NCBI RefSeq assembly: GCF_943734655.1
Contig: NC_071354.1
Coordinates: 143,010,642-143,074,641, forward strand
Direction: 5' to 3'
DNA: 64,000 nt
Source of the DNA: Sabethes cyaneus
Taxonomy: Eukaryota; Arthropoda; Insecta; Diptera; Culicidae
Below are positions 1 to 12,780 of the stretch, one piece after another. Under the pieces are notes generated by a model, which saw nothing but the letters and a program-made list of their open reading frames with translations, made no database searches and was not told where the DNA came from. The number at the start of each line of letters is the position of its first letter. Position 1 is the first letter of the stretch. A program made the translations under genes and the position numbers.

Positions 1-1000
1 ACAATCAGCTTGATCACTGATTGCTGGCGAATAAAAGCTTGGACTCAACAACTAATGTTACAGGTAAATAGTTATCTGATGTTCCTATGTTTTGGTTTGC
101 TTTATTTGTAGGACTGAGCTTTTATTTGTTAGACAACAACAAACATTTTGTTTGTATACAAAATCTCTTAGACCTTAATCGCGAAGTGCTCCGGGTTTAA
201 CTTGCGGAATAAATACGCAACTAATCGAAAAACTCGGCAAAACATTCCGTGCCAGATAGCACATCGCTTACCAGAACTTTTAATATATATTGACAGCACC
301 CAGCAGATCTGAATATGAGCAAATAAGAGCGACATAACATACATAAAGATATCATTCGCACGTATAGGTTTACAAAACAAAATAACGCATATAAATAAAC
401 CCTAGTTGAAGGGCACCATCTACAAAAGGGTTCCTCACGCAAACGAAAAAAAATCAATCGCTTCGATGGGATCGCGCGACGCCCTGTATCATTTGACAGC
501 TTGGGACGAAAGCGGTAACGGGAAAGCAAGCGCAACCGGAACGTGTTGGTTGTAATCTTTTCACTTCCTGCTAATGAAGTAAACAACACACAGAATATGG
601 AGGAATATAGGAAATAAAACCGCTACTGGTGGATGCGGTAAAATGGAAGCAGAATTTATGTAAAATAATATCATAATTGCAAATATACGGCTGCCATGTG
701 ATTCAATTACCGATTGTGTTAGATGGCTAGAAATTTACATTGAGTACACTGGAAAGCTACGTGATGTTTAGAAAAACTGCAATGCAATGAAACTAAAAGT
801 TCCTTGATAACACCCAGAATCTCTGAATCCGCTTTTACTCTGCAGTTAAAAAAGTGATACTCAAAATAGTATATCGATGTTAATATATATTTTTAAATTT
901 CGTTCATTTTCTGTAACTTTATTCAAAAAAAAATCTAAGTCAAACGATGACGATCGATAGTCATACCTCGATATGCTTCATGTACATACTGGAGCAGCTA
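1..1000. other. Unassigned AT-rich sequence
   Basis: No coding region, RNA gene or recognisable repeat can be supported here. Open frames between 168 and 589 on the minus strand are short, lack any recognisable motif and overlap one another. A slightly GC-richer patch at about 470-550 carries no obvious signal. Confidence 0.4.
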
Positions 1001-2581
1001 AGCTAGGAGGTGTCAACTTGAGCGCCTGTTCTCCAGGTGAGGGGCGGCTCAAACATCGTCTGTCTCGGAGCGAGCGACTAATATGATATGCTGCATCCCG
1101 CAAGCTATACCAAGTATGGCAGACCTGACAGCGGGAAGTAGGTATTGCGACACTAAGCTGATTTGCTTGCTCGAGAGCTGCATCGACTCGGATTGTAGAT
1201 CGCTGCTATTCAGGAAGCCAAATTCCGGAGAGAGAGAGTTCCGTGCAGTAGACCAGGCAATTTTTTCAAGTAGCACATCTAGTACAGTAGCGGTAGAAAG
1301 GCAGAACATGGAGTCGGTTTTGTAGTGTTGGGAAAGCAAAAGCAACGAGTTATTCGGTGGAGGCCCGTAGATGACTGTAGATGTCTGTTGAGAATTAAGG
1401 GCAAAGGAAGGATTTATAACTATAATAACTATCATACTAATCAACGCATATGCACTAACAAATGATGAATCCGATGATGGTAAGAACGATTTCTACGACA
1501 GGTTTGAGAGGGCCTATGGATAGTACCCAAAATGTAATGTGAAAATCATCATCGGAGATGCAAATGATCGGGAGGGAAGAATTCTTCCATTCTGTTACAC
1601 TTCATCACAGCCACAGCCTTCATCTATCGACCAATGATAACGGTCTGAGGCTCACCAATTTCGTCGTGGCCAGCGGAATGGCCATCTGTAACACCTACTT
1701 TCCATGTCTAAATATTCGTAAATATATCCAAATGGAGACTAAGGCTCTCAGATCGATCATGTCTTGATTGACGGTCGATACTTTTCTGATGGCATCGATT
1801 TACAGTCTTTTCGGTGACCAAATATCGACGCAGACCACTATTTCGTCGTGTGGAAGATTCGGGCAAGGTTTTTGAACGCTGAGAATGCTCGCACTGAGAG
1901 GACGCTACGTTTCAACATCCAGCAGTTGACGGCAGATGGCGTGGCAGCAGAGTACATCGAAAAGCTTGATCAACGAATCGTAGAACAGCTGGAAGAAAGG
2001 GAAGATATGAGTGGGCTGTGGAGGAACCTCCATAGTGCCATTGAAATAATTGCGACAGAAGTGGTAAGAAGACAGCTTAACAACTGGTTTGTAGCCGAGT
2101 GCCAGAAAGTGACAGATGAGAAGTATTACCCCAGGAGTTACATGTTCGCTGCGGTTACACGTTAGAACAGAGAAAGGTATAGAGAGACTAGAGCTGCGCA
2201 AGAAAGAACCCATCTTCTAAAACGAAGAGCACTTGCTCGCCGGCGTAGGGAAGTGATTCACCAGCAACAACACAAAGTTTCTACAAAACGGTAAAAGCAG
2301 GAATTTCACCAAGTTTACTGAAAAAACGGCGGTAGCAGTCAATTTGAAGGACCAGGACTTCCAGATGCTGTGACCACCAGCTCACCAGGAAGTTATGAAG
2401 GTAACTAGTGAGCTGAAAATGGTAAGGCTACTGTGAAGGAGGATATCCTGGCTAAGTTATACAAGGGTGGAGGAAGCAGCTGTATGAAGTAATCTATCAG
2501 ATCATTGTCAGAATCTGGGAGGGAGAATGAATACCGGAGGGTGTCACCTGGGTTGTAAAAACTATCGAGGTATTACTCTAC
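1000..2581 (+). pseudogene. RTE-like non-LTR retrotransposon, 5' part (endonuclease to start of reverse transcriptase)
   Basis: This is the decayed front half of a LINE-type element. Around 1449-1572 broken frames resemble an EEP endonuclease (PTNDESDDGKNDFYDRF, then IIGDAND). Around 1830-1860 a sequence like PNIDADHYFVVWKIRA is the usual end of the endonuclease. The frame 1848-2165 then encodes the linker (RFLNAENARTERTLRFNIQQ) between endonuclease and reverse transcriptase. At about 2550-2580 CKNYRGITLP is the start of an RT fingers motif. The reading is cut at 2581 by a TIR element, and RT sequence resumes at 3776. Stops and frameshifts throughout show it is dead. Family placement in the RTE clade is from recall of motif style. 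The 5' boundary is uncertain. Confidence 0.75.
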
Positions 2582-3775
2582 CCAAGTAACAATTCCAAGT
2601 TTTATTACGTTCGTATAGCGGTTTTCATGACCAATTTCATAAAACCGCTAATAAAACTATGAGCTCCACCAGAACTCTCTGATGACCGCTATAAAACTGC
2701 TTTCTGACCAAGTGGCCCACGCCTCAGAATGTTTTCATAACCGCTATAAGAATCAGGCTATAAACTCAAGTAGTCGTATCATGCTCTGCTAAAAGCAGCA
2801 ATAAAACCGATTAAGCTTTCGCTACTTGACAGCCATCACCATAATTTAAAAAAGCTTTTCGCTTTTTGTTTTTCGCTTTATACTTTTCGCTTTTTGCTTT
2901 TCGCTTTACTAGCAAACGCCAGATAAGTTCGGTAGCTTTGTCAACTTGAAAATATATCCGTGAGCAGAAAAGTTTTAGTTTTACTGACAGATCATTCTGA
3001 ACGATTTGGTTAATAGCGACCAGAATAAAATATCCCATAGAATATTTATTAATTTTAAGCAATTTCGTTGGTTTGCACTACGTGCGCATTTAATTTCATC
3101 GTGCATTTTGATATGATAGGTCGATAAAATCTGCGCGCCAGTGAAATTTTGCAATTTTCGAAAACTGGTTGTTTTAACAAATTGAAAATATTCAGATAGT
3201 CAATCTCAATTTCTAGCAAAATCATTTTAGTTGCTTCCTCTGACAGGAAAACCGATTGATAATAACCTTCTTTATGCAAAATACTTTGCTTTGATGAATT
3301 GTTGTTTGTGAGCTAAAACAAAATACTACAATATGGCAATATGGCTTCGCATAAAAAAATGATTTTGGTGTTGAACTTTGGTATTCTTCATAATAGCAGC
3401 AAAAAAACTGTTTGGTTAGGGTGTTACCATTTTAATAGCTCTATAAAACTAACAGATTTATTGCGGTTTGACAAGTAACCGTGATAAGATCAATTTTGAT
3501 TGGTGCGCCATTTTGTGTTGCTACGCCACACTTATGGTAAGTTTATAGGAGACGTGGTGCAGCCAACAAGTTTTAACGTGGTAATATAAGCAACCACAAT
3601 AAATTCGCTTTATTAACAGTTTTATTATGGTTTTCTAGCTAGCTATAAGTGTGTTTGGACTCGTATCCTCTTGGTATTGCGCAATACCACCATAAATTCA
3701 GTGGTAATGATTCATACCGCAATAAAACCTTTATAAAATTCAAGTAAAACCAAGTGGCTTTGAATTGTTACTTGG
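2582..3775 (-). mobile_element. 1.2-kb TIR DNA element, copy 1, inserted in the RTE remnant
   Basis: The ends are inverted repeats: CCCAAGTAACAATTCCAAG at 2582-2600 and its near-perfect complement ending at 3775. TA is found directly on both sides (2580-2581 and 3776-3777), which fits a TA target duplication. The insertion splits the retrotransposon reading between RGITLP and the following RT block. A minus-strand frame at 3055-3279 (EEATKMILLEIEID, then KQPVFENCK) recurs in the second copy near 24000-24210, so it is probably a relic of a real internal gene. Its spacing faintly recalls Myb/SANT-like DNA-binding domains of Harbinger-type elements, but this is weak. No transposase catalytic motif is visible, so the superfamily is unresolved. 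Confidence 0.75.
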
Positions 3776-4630
3776 GTATTCTGCCTATAAGGTTCTCTCC
3801 CGTATTCTGTTCTGTAGACTGAGACCGTCAGCAGAGTCCTTTGCCTGCGATTACCAAGCTGATTTTCGTGAGGGTCGCTCAACTTTTGTGGACTTTAAGG
3901 TGGCGTACGATTCAGTCAAATGAAATGAGCTGTGGCAGATAATGCTAGAACATGATTTTCCGCCGAAACTACTTGCAAACTTAGAAAGAAATGGGACTGT
4001 CCTTACGAAATCTCACATGCTGATTGGTGGGACGAATGACATCGATATCATCAGAATCAACCGTTGAGCAGTGGAAGAGGCCTTTAGGCCTTTTAAATAG
4101 CCAAAACGAGGTAAATGGTTGCTGGCAGGAAACGTGGGAGTCCAAATGGTATTGGTACCGAAGTGGAGCTGAATGGGGAACGATATAAAGTAGTGGAGGA
4201 ATTCATATATCTTGGTATGTTTGTGACCTGTGACAACGATGTAAGCCGCGAACCACGAATCTACAAATACGCTACAATCTACAAATACGTTTGCAAATAC
4301 GCGCGGAACTGGCGCTCTATTAGAGCACTAATTTTCCCGGTGGCCCTCTACGGACATGAATTATAAACCCTGAAGGACGCTGATCGACGAGTTCTTGGAG
4401 ATTTTGAGCGTAAAATTCTGCGAACTGCGCAGATGCATAAACCATGAGCTGCATCAAGTATACAAATTTACTGATATAGTGAAGTGAACCAGGAAGAGGT
4501 TTTGAACTTCGGGGTAGACTTCGCACCCGAAGAATGTGCGCTGTCGAGGACGATGCACGTTCGGCTGGTGTTCGAGAGGGTTGAAGAACGGCAGGATTAG
4601 AATAAAAATTATCCAGCAGTGAAATTATGA
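3776..4630 (+). pseudogene. RTE-like retrotransposon, 3' part (reverse transcriptase)
   Basis: This continues the element that begins near 1000. At 3778-3900 a broken frame reads roughly AYKVLSRILFCRLRP followed by DYQADFREGRSTFVD, the RT block before the catalytic palm. At 4115-4366 the frame reads ERYKVVEEFIYLGMFV and VALYGHEL, typical of the post-catalytic part (vdeFvYLGslv, vvLYGhEtW). From 4366 to about 4600 frameshifted remnants (VKFCELRRCINHELHQVY) carry it to the end. The catalytic ADD block has been deleted or scrambled between about 3960 and 4110. The element is not functional. Confidence 0.75.
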
Positions 4631-4639
4631 TCAAGAAAT

Positions 4640-7500
4640 AAAATGTACCGTATTTCGTCGTCTTAAGGCATTAAGCTAGCAAACAATCTGAGCAACTAAA
4701 TGTTGAAGATGAATAAACAAATTAAAATGAACCATGGAGAATTTTTAATATTCAAAATTAAATCAACATAACACTAATTGAAATAAGTTATAATATATGG
4801 TATCAATCTAGTTTTATTAAAGAGCGAGAAAATTTTTATATATCTTCACGCAACATTATTTTGTTCTCTCTTTCCGATTTTATAAAAAAAAACACTCCTA
4901 AGTTGGTGTTTGTGATTGTGAGTACTAGTGGCTAAATTAGTAACTTAATAAAGCTATTGATGGGGCAGAATGGCTCTTAAATATTACTAATTCGACAGAT
5001 AATTTGTTTGAAGTGTGTCAAAGATATTCGAAAAAGCTTTTGGACTTATCAAACCGGTAAAATTTAGATCTCTATTTTGGTAAATACAGCCTAGGTTGGT
5101 AGGAAATTTTAATAGCTTGGTTAATACTATTTTCGTTTGAGTTTTCTGATTTGAAACCTCTATCTAATATAGACGTTAAAGAAAATATTCAAAATATCTC
5201 CCAAACGGCTCACTTTGTAAAATTTGTAAAGTATAATCCGCAGTATATACGAAATATTTTTCCTATTACACAACAACACCACAATGAGCGACAATGTCTA
5301 CATGTTGATTGCTTTACACGCAATATTTAGCTGCATCCGACGCATTGCCACTATCAATCAACCACTTTACAGTACACCCAGTAAAAGTTCGCTGATTAAG
5401 AAAAAGAAGCAGTCTTGAAGCGCACTTCATTAGTAAAGCTCAACCTGCTTCGTCCTATGTATTATATATAAAGCAACGCGGTAAGCTTGTGGCCCTGACA
5501 GTCTTTCCCCAGACGGGTTGTTCCTCCTTTACTCGACAAGCCCTGCGACCTTCTCGAACCTGTTGAGGTATTAATAGTGATAATGATTATTCTACAACAG
5601 GGTGTTTTGATAGTAGACGGTAGTAGTCGATGTGTAGGGTAATCAACATATTTTGAATTTCATCTTCAGTTGTGTATACAGTAAAATCAAATGGAAGTGT
5701 CCAAATTATATACAGCTGCAAATTAGGTCTAAAATAGATTGGTTGCTCTACCGTACAAATAATACATTTTTTGAAAACAATTTTGTATATCAGGCACATA
5801 CATTTAATGTGTTTATAAATACTCTAGGATCTGTTAATGCAATACTTCTTGAGATAGATGAAGATAAAATTATAAAATAAAGGACTGAAATTATTTAAGC
5901 AATTAAAAATACACGTTACCTGATTGATAAAAATTATAAATTAAAAGGCTCAATTCAATTTGATTATACATACTGAAAGCCGGCTATAAAGTTGGTCGTC
6001 AATCGTAGAGTTTTTTTTTTTCATGTGTGGACTCATCACTGCGACCAGTATAGTTGATCTATTGTGATATCGCTCGGGTGTTTGCTGTATGACCTGCACT
6101 GCATTTTTTAAAATATCCTTCCCCCACCTTTACATTCACTTCAATATAAATAATCGCTGATCCCTAGAGCGACATGCTCTCGTACAGCATAGTTCCGCTG
6201 CCAACTCGTCCGGATGTAGCGAAGTGCGTTTCGCCTTGAAACGTTTTGTTCCTTTTGCTGGGTGACATTTAACTGCAATCAAGCACTTGTAGCGTTGCAG
6301 CTTTCATTCTGAATCACTGACCTTACCCAACCTTCGAATAACTCCTACTTGTAATGGTGTAGATGTGCGTTTTGTATAAAAGTATTAAATTATAAATTTT
6401 ATAGCATTTCAAATGCTTAGAATTACTAGTAGTTAAAAATAATATCGATAATGATATAACTAGTTTAGTCACATGACATAGATGTTTGTTTTTTAGTGCA
6501 AGCAAATATAATCTCAGATGAAAATATGCTTAGAAGTTGTCTGTTCTGCGGTCAGAGGAATTTCAATTCTAATTTTCAACTACTTTGCGTTACTCAGTGG
6601 ACGAAAATAGTAACCAATTAAGAGCCCGTTGCGTTGCAGTAAAGGTGATCAACTCGATACACACCTCACCTCCCATGATTATTACTAAAAGTTTTACTGC
6701 GAACGTCAAATAAACATACCCGAACCCCTTTCAACATCGAAACTAAAGCGCGAACTCCAACGTGGAGCTGTTTACTAGTAGTTAGTAGTGCTAGGGCAGT
6801 GAAAAGTCGATTGTAGCTCAGTAAATAAACGAACCAAACATCGCCACTGAAACACTTGAATGAAGTAATTTGCGGTTTCGTCACCAACGAGAATGACAAT
6901 TGCTGAGGATCGCTTATGTAGGAGTGAGAGGGGAGCAAAGAGTGGAGGAGGGGATCCGGGAGTTTGGAATTTGATGTTGTTGATATTACTCCTACCGCAA
7001 ACAGCCTCAGCGAGGGCCTCAGCTAATGTCAAAAAATCTTTATATGTGTGCGTGGTGGAATACTTCATGCTGTCGGTCGGTAGAATGTTGTATGCGTATT
7101 GGTGGAACATACACGTGGTAGTATACGCAAAAATATGTATAAATGACCAAAGCTACGCACGCATGTCGCTATCGTGTAACTCTTCGGCAAAATAATCTCG
7201 ATTGTGGTTTCCAGGATGGTATTCATTTACTGTAAATAGTTGAAAGAACATTTTATTTTCGTGATCTTTAAATCTATCCAACACTTTGTAATTTGGAAGA
7301 ATTCAGTGAGTTTTAGTAAAGTTGAACTATATATGTTTAACTAAAAGTAGAGTGACCCTGTTTTAATAAGAATTACACGTATAACACTCTGCTCTTCCAG
7401 GATCATAAAGCAGTAAGGCACTGTTATTTGTTTAAAACGAGACGCCCATAGCTGATCAATGTTTCGTATATTTTAATCACCCGGAAATGTCTGCAGACTA
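4640..7500. other. Unassigned intergenic sequence
   Basis: AT-rich DNA with no supportable gene. Short frames at 5587-5880 and 6323-6505 are low-complexity and overlap on both strands. A frame at 6893-7195 starts with ATG and contains a short hydrophobic stretch (LMLLILLLPQTASA), but it has no family motif and lies in DNA of no distinct composition. I see no repeat termini that I can pair. Confidence 0.35.
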
Positions 7501-7990
7501 TCACATCTTCTATGATTCGTTATTTCAGAGGCTTTTAACTTGCAGCAGGTTCACTTCGTAGCCGGCTGTAAAATGCAACACGGTTTCTTCAAAGAACGCT
7601 CGACTTCGTTACATTTACTGGAATTCATAGACTATTCATTGAATGCAATGGATAATGGAACCCATGTAGAAGCACTTTATACGGATTTTAGCAAGGCATT
7701 TGATCGCATTGACATACCAATACTGCTTTTCAAATTGAAAAAATGGGAATTTAACCAGGTCGCCTGAAATGGTTTGAATCTATTTTACTAAGCGCCTTCA
7801 AATAATTAAATGTAACGGATCCTATTCAAGTTACTTCTGGAGTTCAAGGCTCTCATTTGGGACCACTTTTGTATGTAAACGACATTTCCTCCATTTTCAA
7901 GGAACTTAAAGTGCTAATATATGCTGACGACATGAAGCTCTTTATGATAAGAAATTAAGAAGACAGCAATGAATTCCAGAATTAAATACA
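7500..7990 (+). pseudogene. Jockey-like retrotransposon remnant, RT catalytic part
   Basis: The frame 7540-7767 encodes CKMQHGFFKERSTSLHLLEF followed by LYTDFSKAFDRIDIPIL, which are RT fingers/palm blocks (qhGF..grSt..nLl, D.skAFD). After frameshifts, GVQGSHLGPLLYVNDI and IYADDMKLF (about 7838-7941) give the palm motif with the two catalytic aspartates still present. A frameshift at about 7766 and later stops make it non-functional. The 3' part of what may be the same element reappears at about 9205-9400, on the other side of an inserted repeat. Jockey-clade placement is by motif style. Confidence 0.8.
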
Positions 7991-8029
7991 TATATTCTAC
8001 ATATGGCGTAAAAAAGCCTATTAGAACTA

Positions 8030-9030
8030 CCGTGACCGCTTCTAATTCTGCGCAGCTCCTAATTCTGCGCATTTTTCTGTATATAAGTATTTTTTAACAT
8101 TGTGCATAACTATGATCATTGCGTTATTTTTTTATAAATGTCTGTTGAATATTATGCCATTATTCACAAACGGGCCATAATATTTGTGAGCGAAATAATT
8201 TAACGTGAAACTGAAAGTATTTTATATCACAGAAAACATCGTCGTTAGCACCGACGCTAAGATTGTCTTGCTAGAAAATTAACAAATTTATGATCGAAAT
8301 TCTTTGCAATGATCAAATTACCCAGCATAATTAGAAAGAGTAATTAGTTTTAGTCATGTTTTAGACAAAAAGAGTGATTGCATGCATTGCTTTCCTTAGA
8401 AAAATGCGATGCAATAATGCGCAGATTTAGGCACAGATTTTTTATTCATGTTCCAAATTCTGCGCAGTAATGTATCCTACGAAGAAAGCGCGAAAGAATA
8501 CGCAACCTCACCCAAATGGCTGAGGTATAGAGGCATGAAAATTCAAGTAGAATCTTTAACTTGCATTGATTGGAATCCTGTGCTGTGTCTCGGGGTCCGA
8601 ACTCACGAGCGCCAATTCATGAAACCATGTCTTCTATTTTTTTTAATGTCCAACCTCAAGTGGGTGTCAGAGAGTGGGGCAGTGGTTTCTATATGAAAAC
8701 ACAATTTTTGGTATTAGTCTAAAGTGCAATGTTCAGTATGCAGAAAACCCAAATCAATTCGCCCTTCACGTTATCGAGAATAAAATATTTAAAATGAGGC
8801 AATCAAAATGATAACAATATTCCTTTGCCAGCCGGACAGCACAAGAAGGCCGGATCATGGATTCAATTATGATAATGGCAAATGCCGGATTTTTTAGTGT
8901 GCATTCAGCGTATAAAGACATAAACAGCATGGCAGGACTATTTATTTTCACTTTTTGGCTGCGCAGAATTAGGAGCAAACATGCGCAGAATTAGGAACAT
9001 GGGCAAGAAAGTGCGCAGAATTAGGCACCG
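8030..9030. mobile_element. Element with inverted TGCGCAGAATTAG subterminal repeats, inserted in the Jockey remnant
   Basis: The 11-mer AATTCTGCGCA occurs at 8044-8054, 8061-8071 and 8456-8466. Its complement TGCGCAGAATT occurs at 8960-8970, 8982-8992 and 9012-9022, with a partial copy at 9198-9207. The inverted clustering at the two ends (left end near ACCGTGACC, right end near GGCACCGTGG) is the layout of DNA transposons with subterminal transposase-binding repeats. No transposase gene is present inside, so it would be non-autonomous. A target-site duplication could not be read with confidence. Confidence 0.6.
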
Positions 9031-9199
9031 TGGATAAGTTTACAAAACGAAAAATATACTCAATTGTTGGTCGACTTATAATTCCCATGTTTTTACCAGA
9101 TATTATAGACCGTAGCACTATACGTTGCTGCTATCCACATTGTTAATTTAAATCTAGAATACTTAGAATAGCGGAAGAATCATAAAAATGTCTTAACTG

Positions 9200-9400
9200 C
9201 GCAGAATATGATACGTACACGGTATATGCTATTCGTAAATTATACTGGACTACATTTCCTCTTCCATCATACGAAGCACGCTGCATGCTTATAAATATAC
9301 AGTCATTTAATCCGGATCTCACACCTCAATAGACTCACAGTCAAATAATTTTGTCACATCAAAATATGCTCACCCCAGCTTACAGTACGCTTTTGCTAGT
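9200..9400 (+). pseudogene. Jockey-like retrotransposon remnant, C-terminal part
   Basis: A broken frame from about 9205 reads YAIRKLYWTTFPLPSYEARC, then LINIQSFNPDLTP. This matches the conserved C-terminal block of Jockey-like RT proteins (LRrLPW...LPsYe.RC.LL.l..L) also seen here at about 12345-12440 and 49480-49560. About 200 codons expected between the catalytic ADD motif at 7918-7941 and this block are missing, so the locus suffered a deletion as well as the insertion at 8030-9030. Confidence 0.6.
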
Positions 9401-9629
9401 TAAAATTCGACATCAATAGCGTACTTTAACTTTATCGGTGGTCAAACGGCAATATTGGGTTTTCATTTGTATTACAATTGACCCCTGATGCGTAAACTTA
9501 AAATATTATTCTGAAAAAATGACGAAAAAAGTGTTGTGACCAAAATGCTATAAAATTATTGAATATGTCGGTTCCATGCAGCGGGTATTTACTGTAATTC
9601 GACTTCCCATTAAAAGCGAGAGGCCTTTC

Positions 9630-11190
9630 CCAAGTAGCACTTGTAACTAATCATAAAAATAAAAAAATACAAAAAGGTTGCACAGCAGTTACATTTAGGA
9701 TACTTGTAACGAGTTAGGTTACATAAAATTAAAAATAGTTACTTTTTAGTTTTCTAGTGACAAAAATCTCAAAAAGTTACCAGGTAGTTACCAAATGACC
9801 AAATTGAAACCTTTTTTTCGAACTGTCAACAACTTGGTCGTCGCAAAACAGTCACCTTTCAGTTACGAGTTACCAAATAGTTATCAAGTGACACAAATGA
9901 AACCTTTTTCCAAACTGTCATCAACTTGCTGGTCGCAAAACAGTTAATTTTCCGTTACGAGCAGTTACGAAGTCAAAAAAAGTCGGCTAGTAACATTTTC
10001 GCAACAATTTGTTCACTGTTGCTTGTAAACACAACGGATTAAGGAAAAACTAGACCTGAAGAATATTGCTAATGGTAAAGATAAACAATTGGTACACGAG
10101 TTGTGAAATGCTCTTGTAAATGCGTTTATTTACTTAATTGATGGTACTTGGAATCTTCTCCGCCCAGACATTGGTATTAAGTAAACAAATGATGATTATT
10201 CTCAAACGTCAAAACGATCAAGTTACATCGAAACGAAACCGGCAATGAAAATAGGTTACAGTGTAACTTAGAAATGACGACATAAGAAATAAGTGACTAC
10301 AACAGATTTAATATTGGTTACCGTATAACCGATACCGTAACCAGGTCGAAGGCTAAGGTTACGTACAACTAGAATGTAACTGAAATGTAACCTTCTATGA
10401 TTAACACTGGTGGTAACTGTTTTATTCAAACTGAAACTATTCTTTGATATTAAATTAACACTTTCTTTTCACAACAATCACTAAAAAATACCTTTTCCCG
10501 ATATCAACAATGTGAACAATGAACAATGGCTGCTTAAAATCATTTCATGCAATATGCCGAAAACGATACAAAACTTCAAGGACGATGTTGTAGTAGTTAG
10601 AACCAAAGGCAAAATGGCTATGAATTTTACTGTGATAGAAGTGATAGCGAAAACAACTTGATTTTTAATGGTTTCTAGGTGAATGCTCGACTAATTCATT
10701 ATTGCTAAGAATAAATTTAAAAAATCAAAAAATTAAAATTTAAATTTTTATATTTGATTTACAAAACATCAATTTTTCAAAGAAGTAAGTAACGAAAAGC
10801 TATATTAAATAAGAGCGCGTGAATTTTTCAAAGCTAGAATCATGCATTTCACCATAAATTTGAAACTGCATTAAAATTTGTGTTGAAATAATAATTTATA
10901 CACTCTTCTATATTCAACAGTTAAATTTACTGCTTGACGTTGACAGCCATAGATTGAAATAATAAACCTGTTACATTTTCGCTATGCAATAAAAGTTACA
11001 AGATTACTAATTTGCCACCAATTGAAAGTCAATTTTCAGTTTATGTGTAACTTCAATAGTAACCATTTTGTAACTATACATGTTACATATTGGTTATTGA
11101 GTAACTGTTAATGCAACCAGATTTAGTTACATAAGTTGCGCTATTTCGGTTACACAACTGTTATATTTTAGGTTACTGTAACCGAAGTTT
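9630..11190. repeat. GTTAC/GTAAC-rich repeat region
   Basis: About thirty copies of GTTAC or its complement GTAAC are scattered over 1.5 kb, most of them near the two ends (9640-10400 and 10970-11190). The left edge begins CCCAAGTAGCACTTGTAAC, which resembles the CCCAAGTAAC termini at 2582 and 23471. On the right, the complement of TTACATAAGTTGCGCTA near 11122-11145 is a weak inverted match to the left edge. This suggests a non-autonomous DNA element with subterminal repeats, but the boundaries are uncertain. No coding sequence was found in it. Confidence 0.45.
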
Positions 11191-11439
11191 TACATTTAAA
11201 TTTGTCGCATATCAGCCGCTGCGACTCAATTGTGACAACGTGTGCTACTTGGGTTGTTGATTTATGTTTCCTTTCTACTGCTGTATTTGTTGATTCAGAA
11301 CGACATGGGGATAACGAAGATTTACAAGTAAACGACCACAGATTAACTGGTGATGGAATTGCAGATGCATTTATCGATTACAATTTAGAGCGACTAGAGG
11401 AAAATGCATGTGTGAAAATATGTTGACGTCTATGAATAA

Positions 11440-12780
11440 AATACCAAAAGTCTAAGGGGAAATGCAATAAAGACAATAAAGAGCGTCGTAAATATGCAAT
11501 GGTCTTATTTGTAAACGATATCGTTTCACATCATATTGACTCAGCGACACTTGTGCAACACGGTGCAGCTACGATTCTACTACTACTACGAAGTATCGCT
11601 GCTTTGTGTGCAGCATCCATGCTATTCGAAAAAGTAGTTTTGGGGCTAGGGTTTTACCATTGTAAGCAATTCATTGACGATTCTCAACATGGATTCACGC
11701 CACGTCGATCAAGCACGACGAATCTCCTTTCATTTACTTCTTATGCTTCGGATACCATATCGAGGCGTTTCTAAACGGATGCAATCTACAGCGACCTCTG
11801 TGTTGCTTTTGATAACTTGAATCATGAATTTGCGATTGCCAAACTCGACAGAATGAGATTTGGCGGCACCCTATTGCTCTGACTGAAGTATTTCTTGACT
11901 GATCGACATCTGGATTGCGTCGGGGTTTCCACAAGGCAGTCTTCTGGACCCGCTCACCTTCGTGCTATATTTCATCAATGTAAACTTTTCGCTACGAGAA
12001 CCCAGGCTTTCCTTTGTTGATGTTCTTAAGATCTATCTCGAGGTCAAAAAAGTAGAAGACGCCATGTTCCTGCAAAAGCATCTGGAGAGCTTTTCAAGAT
12101 GGTGTAACGAAAATAGAATGGTACTCAACATTAGCAAGTGTTCTGTTGTATCGTTCTCCAGGAAAAAACGGTCAATCTTTTTCAACTTTTATCTAGGCGG
12201 TGAAGTGATTAAAAGAGATTCCTACTTCAAGGACCTGGGGGTCCTCCTTGACTCACACCTCACGTACAAGCAGCACATCAACTACATCGTTCCTAAAGCA
12301 TCCCGTAGTCTTGGCCTAATTATGAGAACGATGAAAAGCTGCTTGAAATTCGTCCTCCGTCGCCTGCCATGGAACAAACCGATCCAGCTACCAAGATACG
12401 AAATGCACCTAATACAAATGGAGTTGGACACTCTAGCAACCAGGAGAAATCTGTGCCGAGCAATCCTCGTAGCTGATATCCTCATGGCGAGGAGCGATTG
12501 TCCATGGATTCTCAACCATATTAGTCTACGAGCTCAACCAAGACCTCTTCGTAGCAGAATGTTCCTCCAAGTACCGTTTCGGAGGACAAATTATTCAGAA
12601 AACGGGTCCATCGTCGGGCTACAACGAGTTTTTAGCTAAGTGTTCGTGAGGTTGGATTTTAACCTCACTCGTGGGACTATTCGTGGAAACTTTTTGAAGA
12701 TTTTCCGTACTGGTAGACTAAAGTATCATTAGGACAACGATATACCTGTTGGTATAAACAAATAAACAAAATAAATTTTT
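11440..12780 (+). pseudogene. Jockey-like retrotransposon remnant (reverse transcriptase)
   Basis: Two frames carry RT blocks in order. At 11499-11774 the reading is FEKVVL, then QHGFTPRRSSTTNLLSF. A shifted frame follows with YSDLCVAFDNLNHEFAIAKL. The frame 11962-12639 then gives NVNFSLREPRLSFVDVLKIY, SRWCNENRMVLNISKCSVVS and FKDLGVLLDSHLTYKQHI. After a small deletion it continues with CLKFVLRRLPW, the C-terminal block. The FADD catalytic motif has become FVDV at about 12009-12020, so both critical residues are affected. The 3' end at about 12720-12780 (ACCTGTTGGTATAAACAAA, then an A/T-rich tail) looks like the natural LINE tail. Confidence 0.85.

Noticed and set aside
6893..7195. 100-codon frame with a hydrophobic segment, possible secreted protein
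   Set aside because: The hydrophobic part is too far from the start for a signal peptide and nothing else supports a gene.
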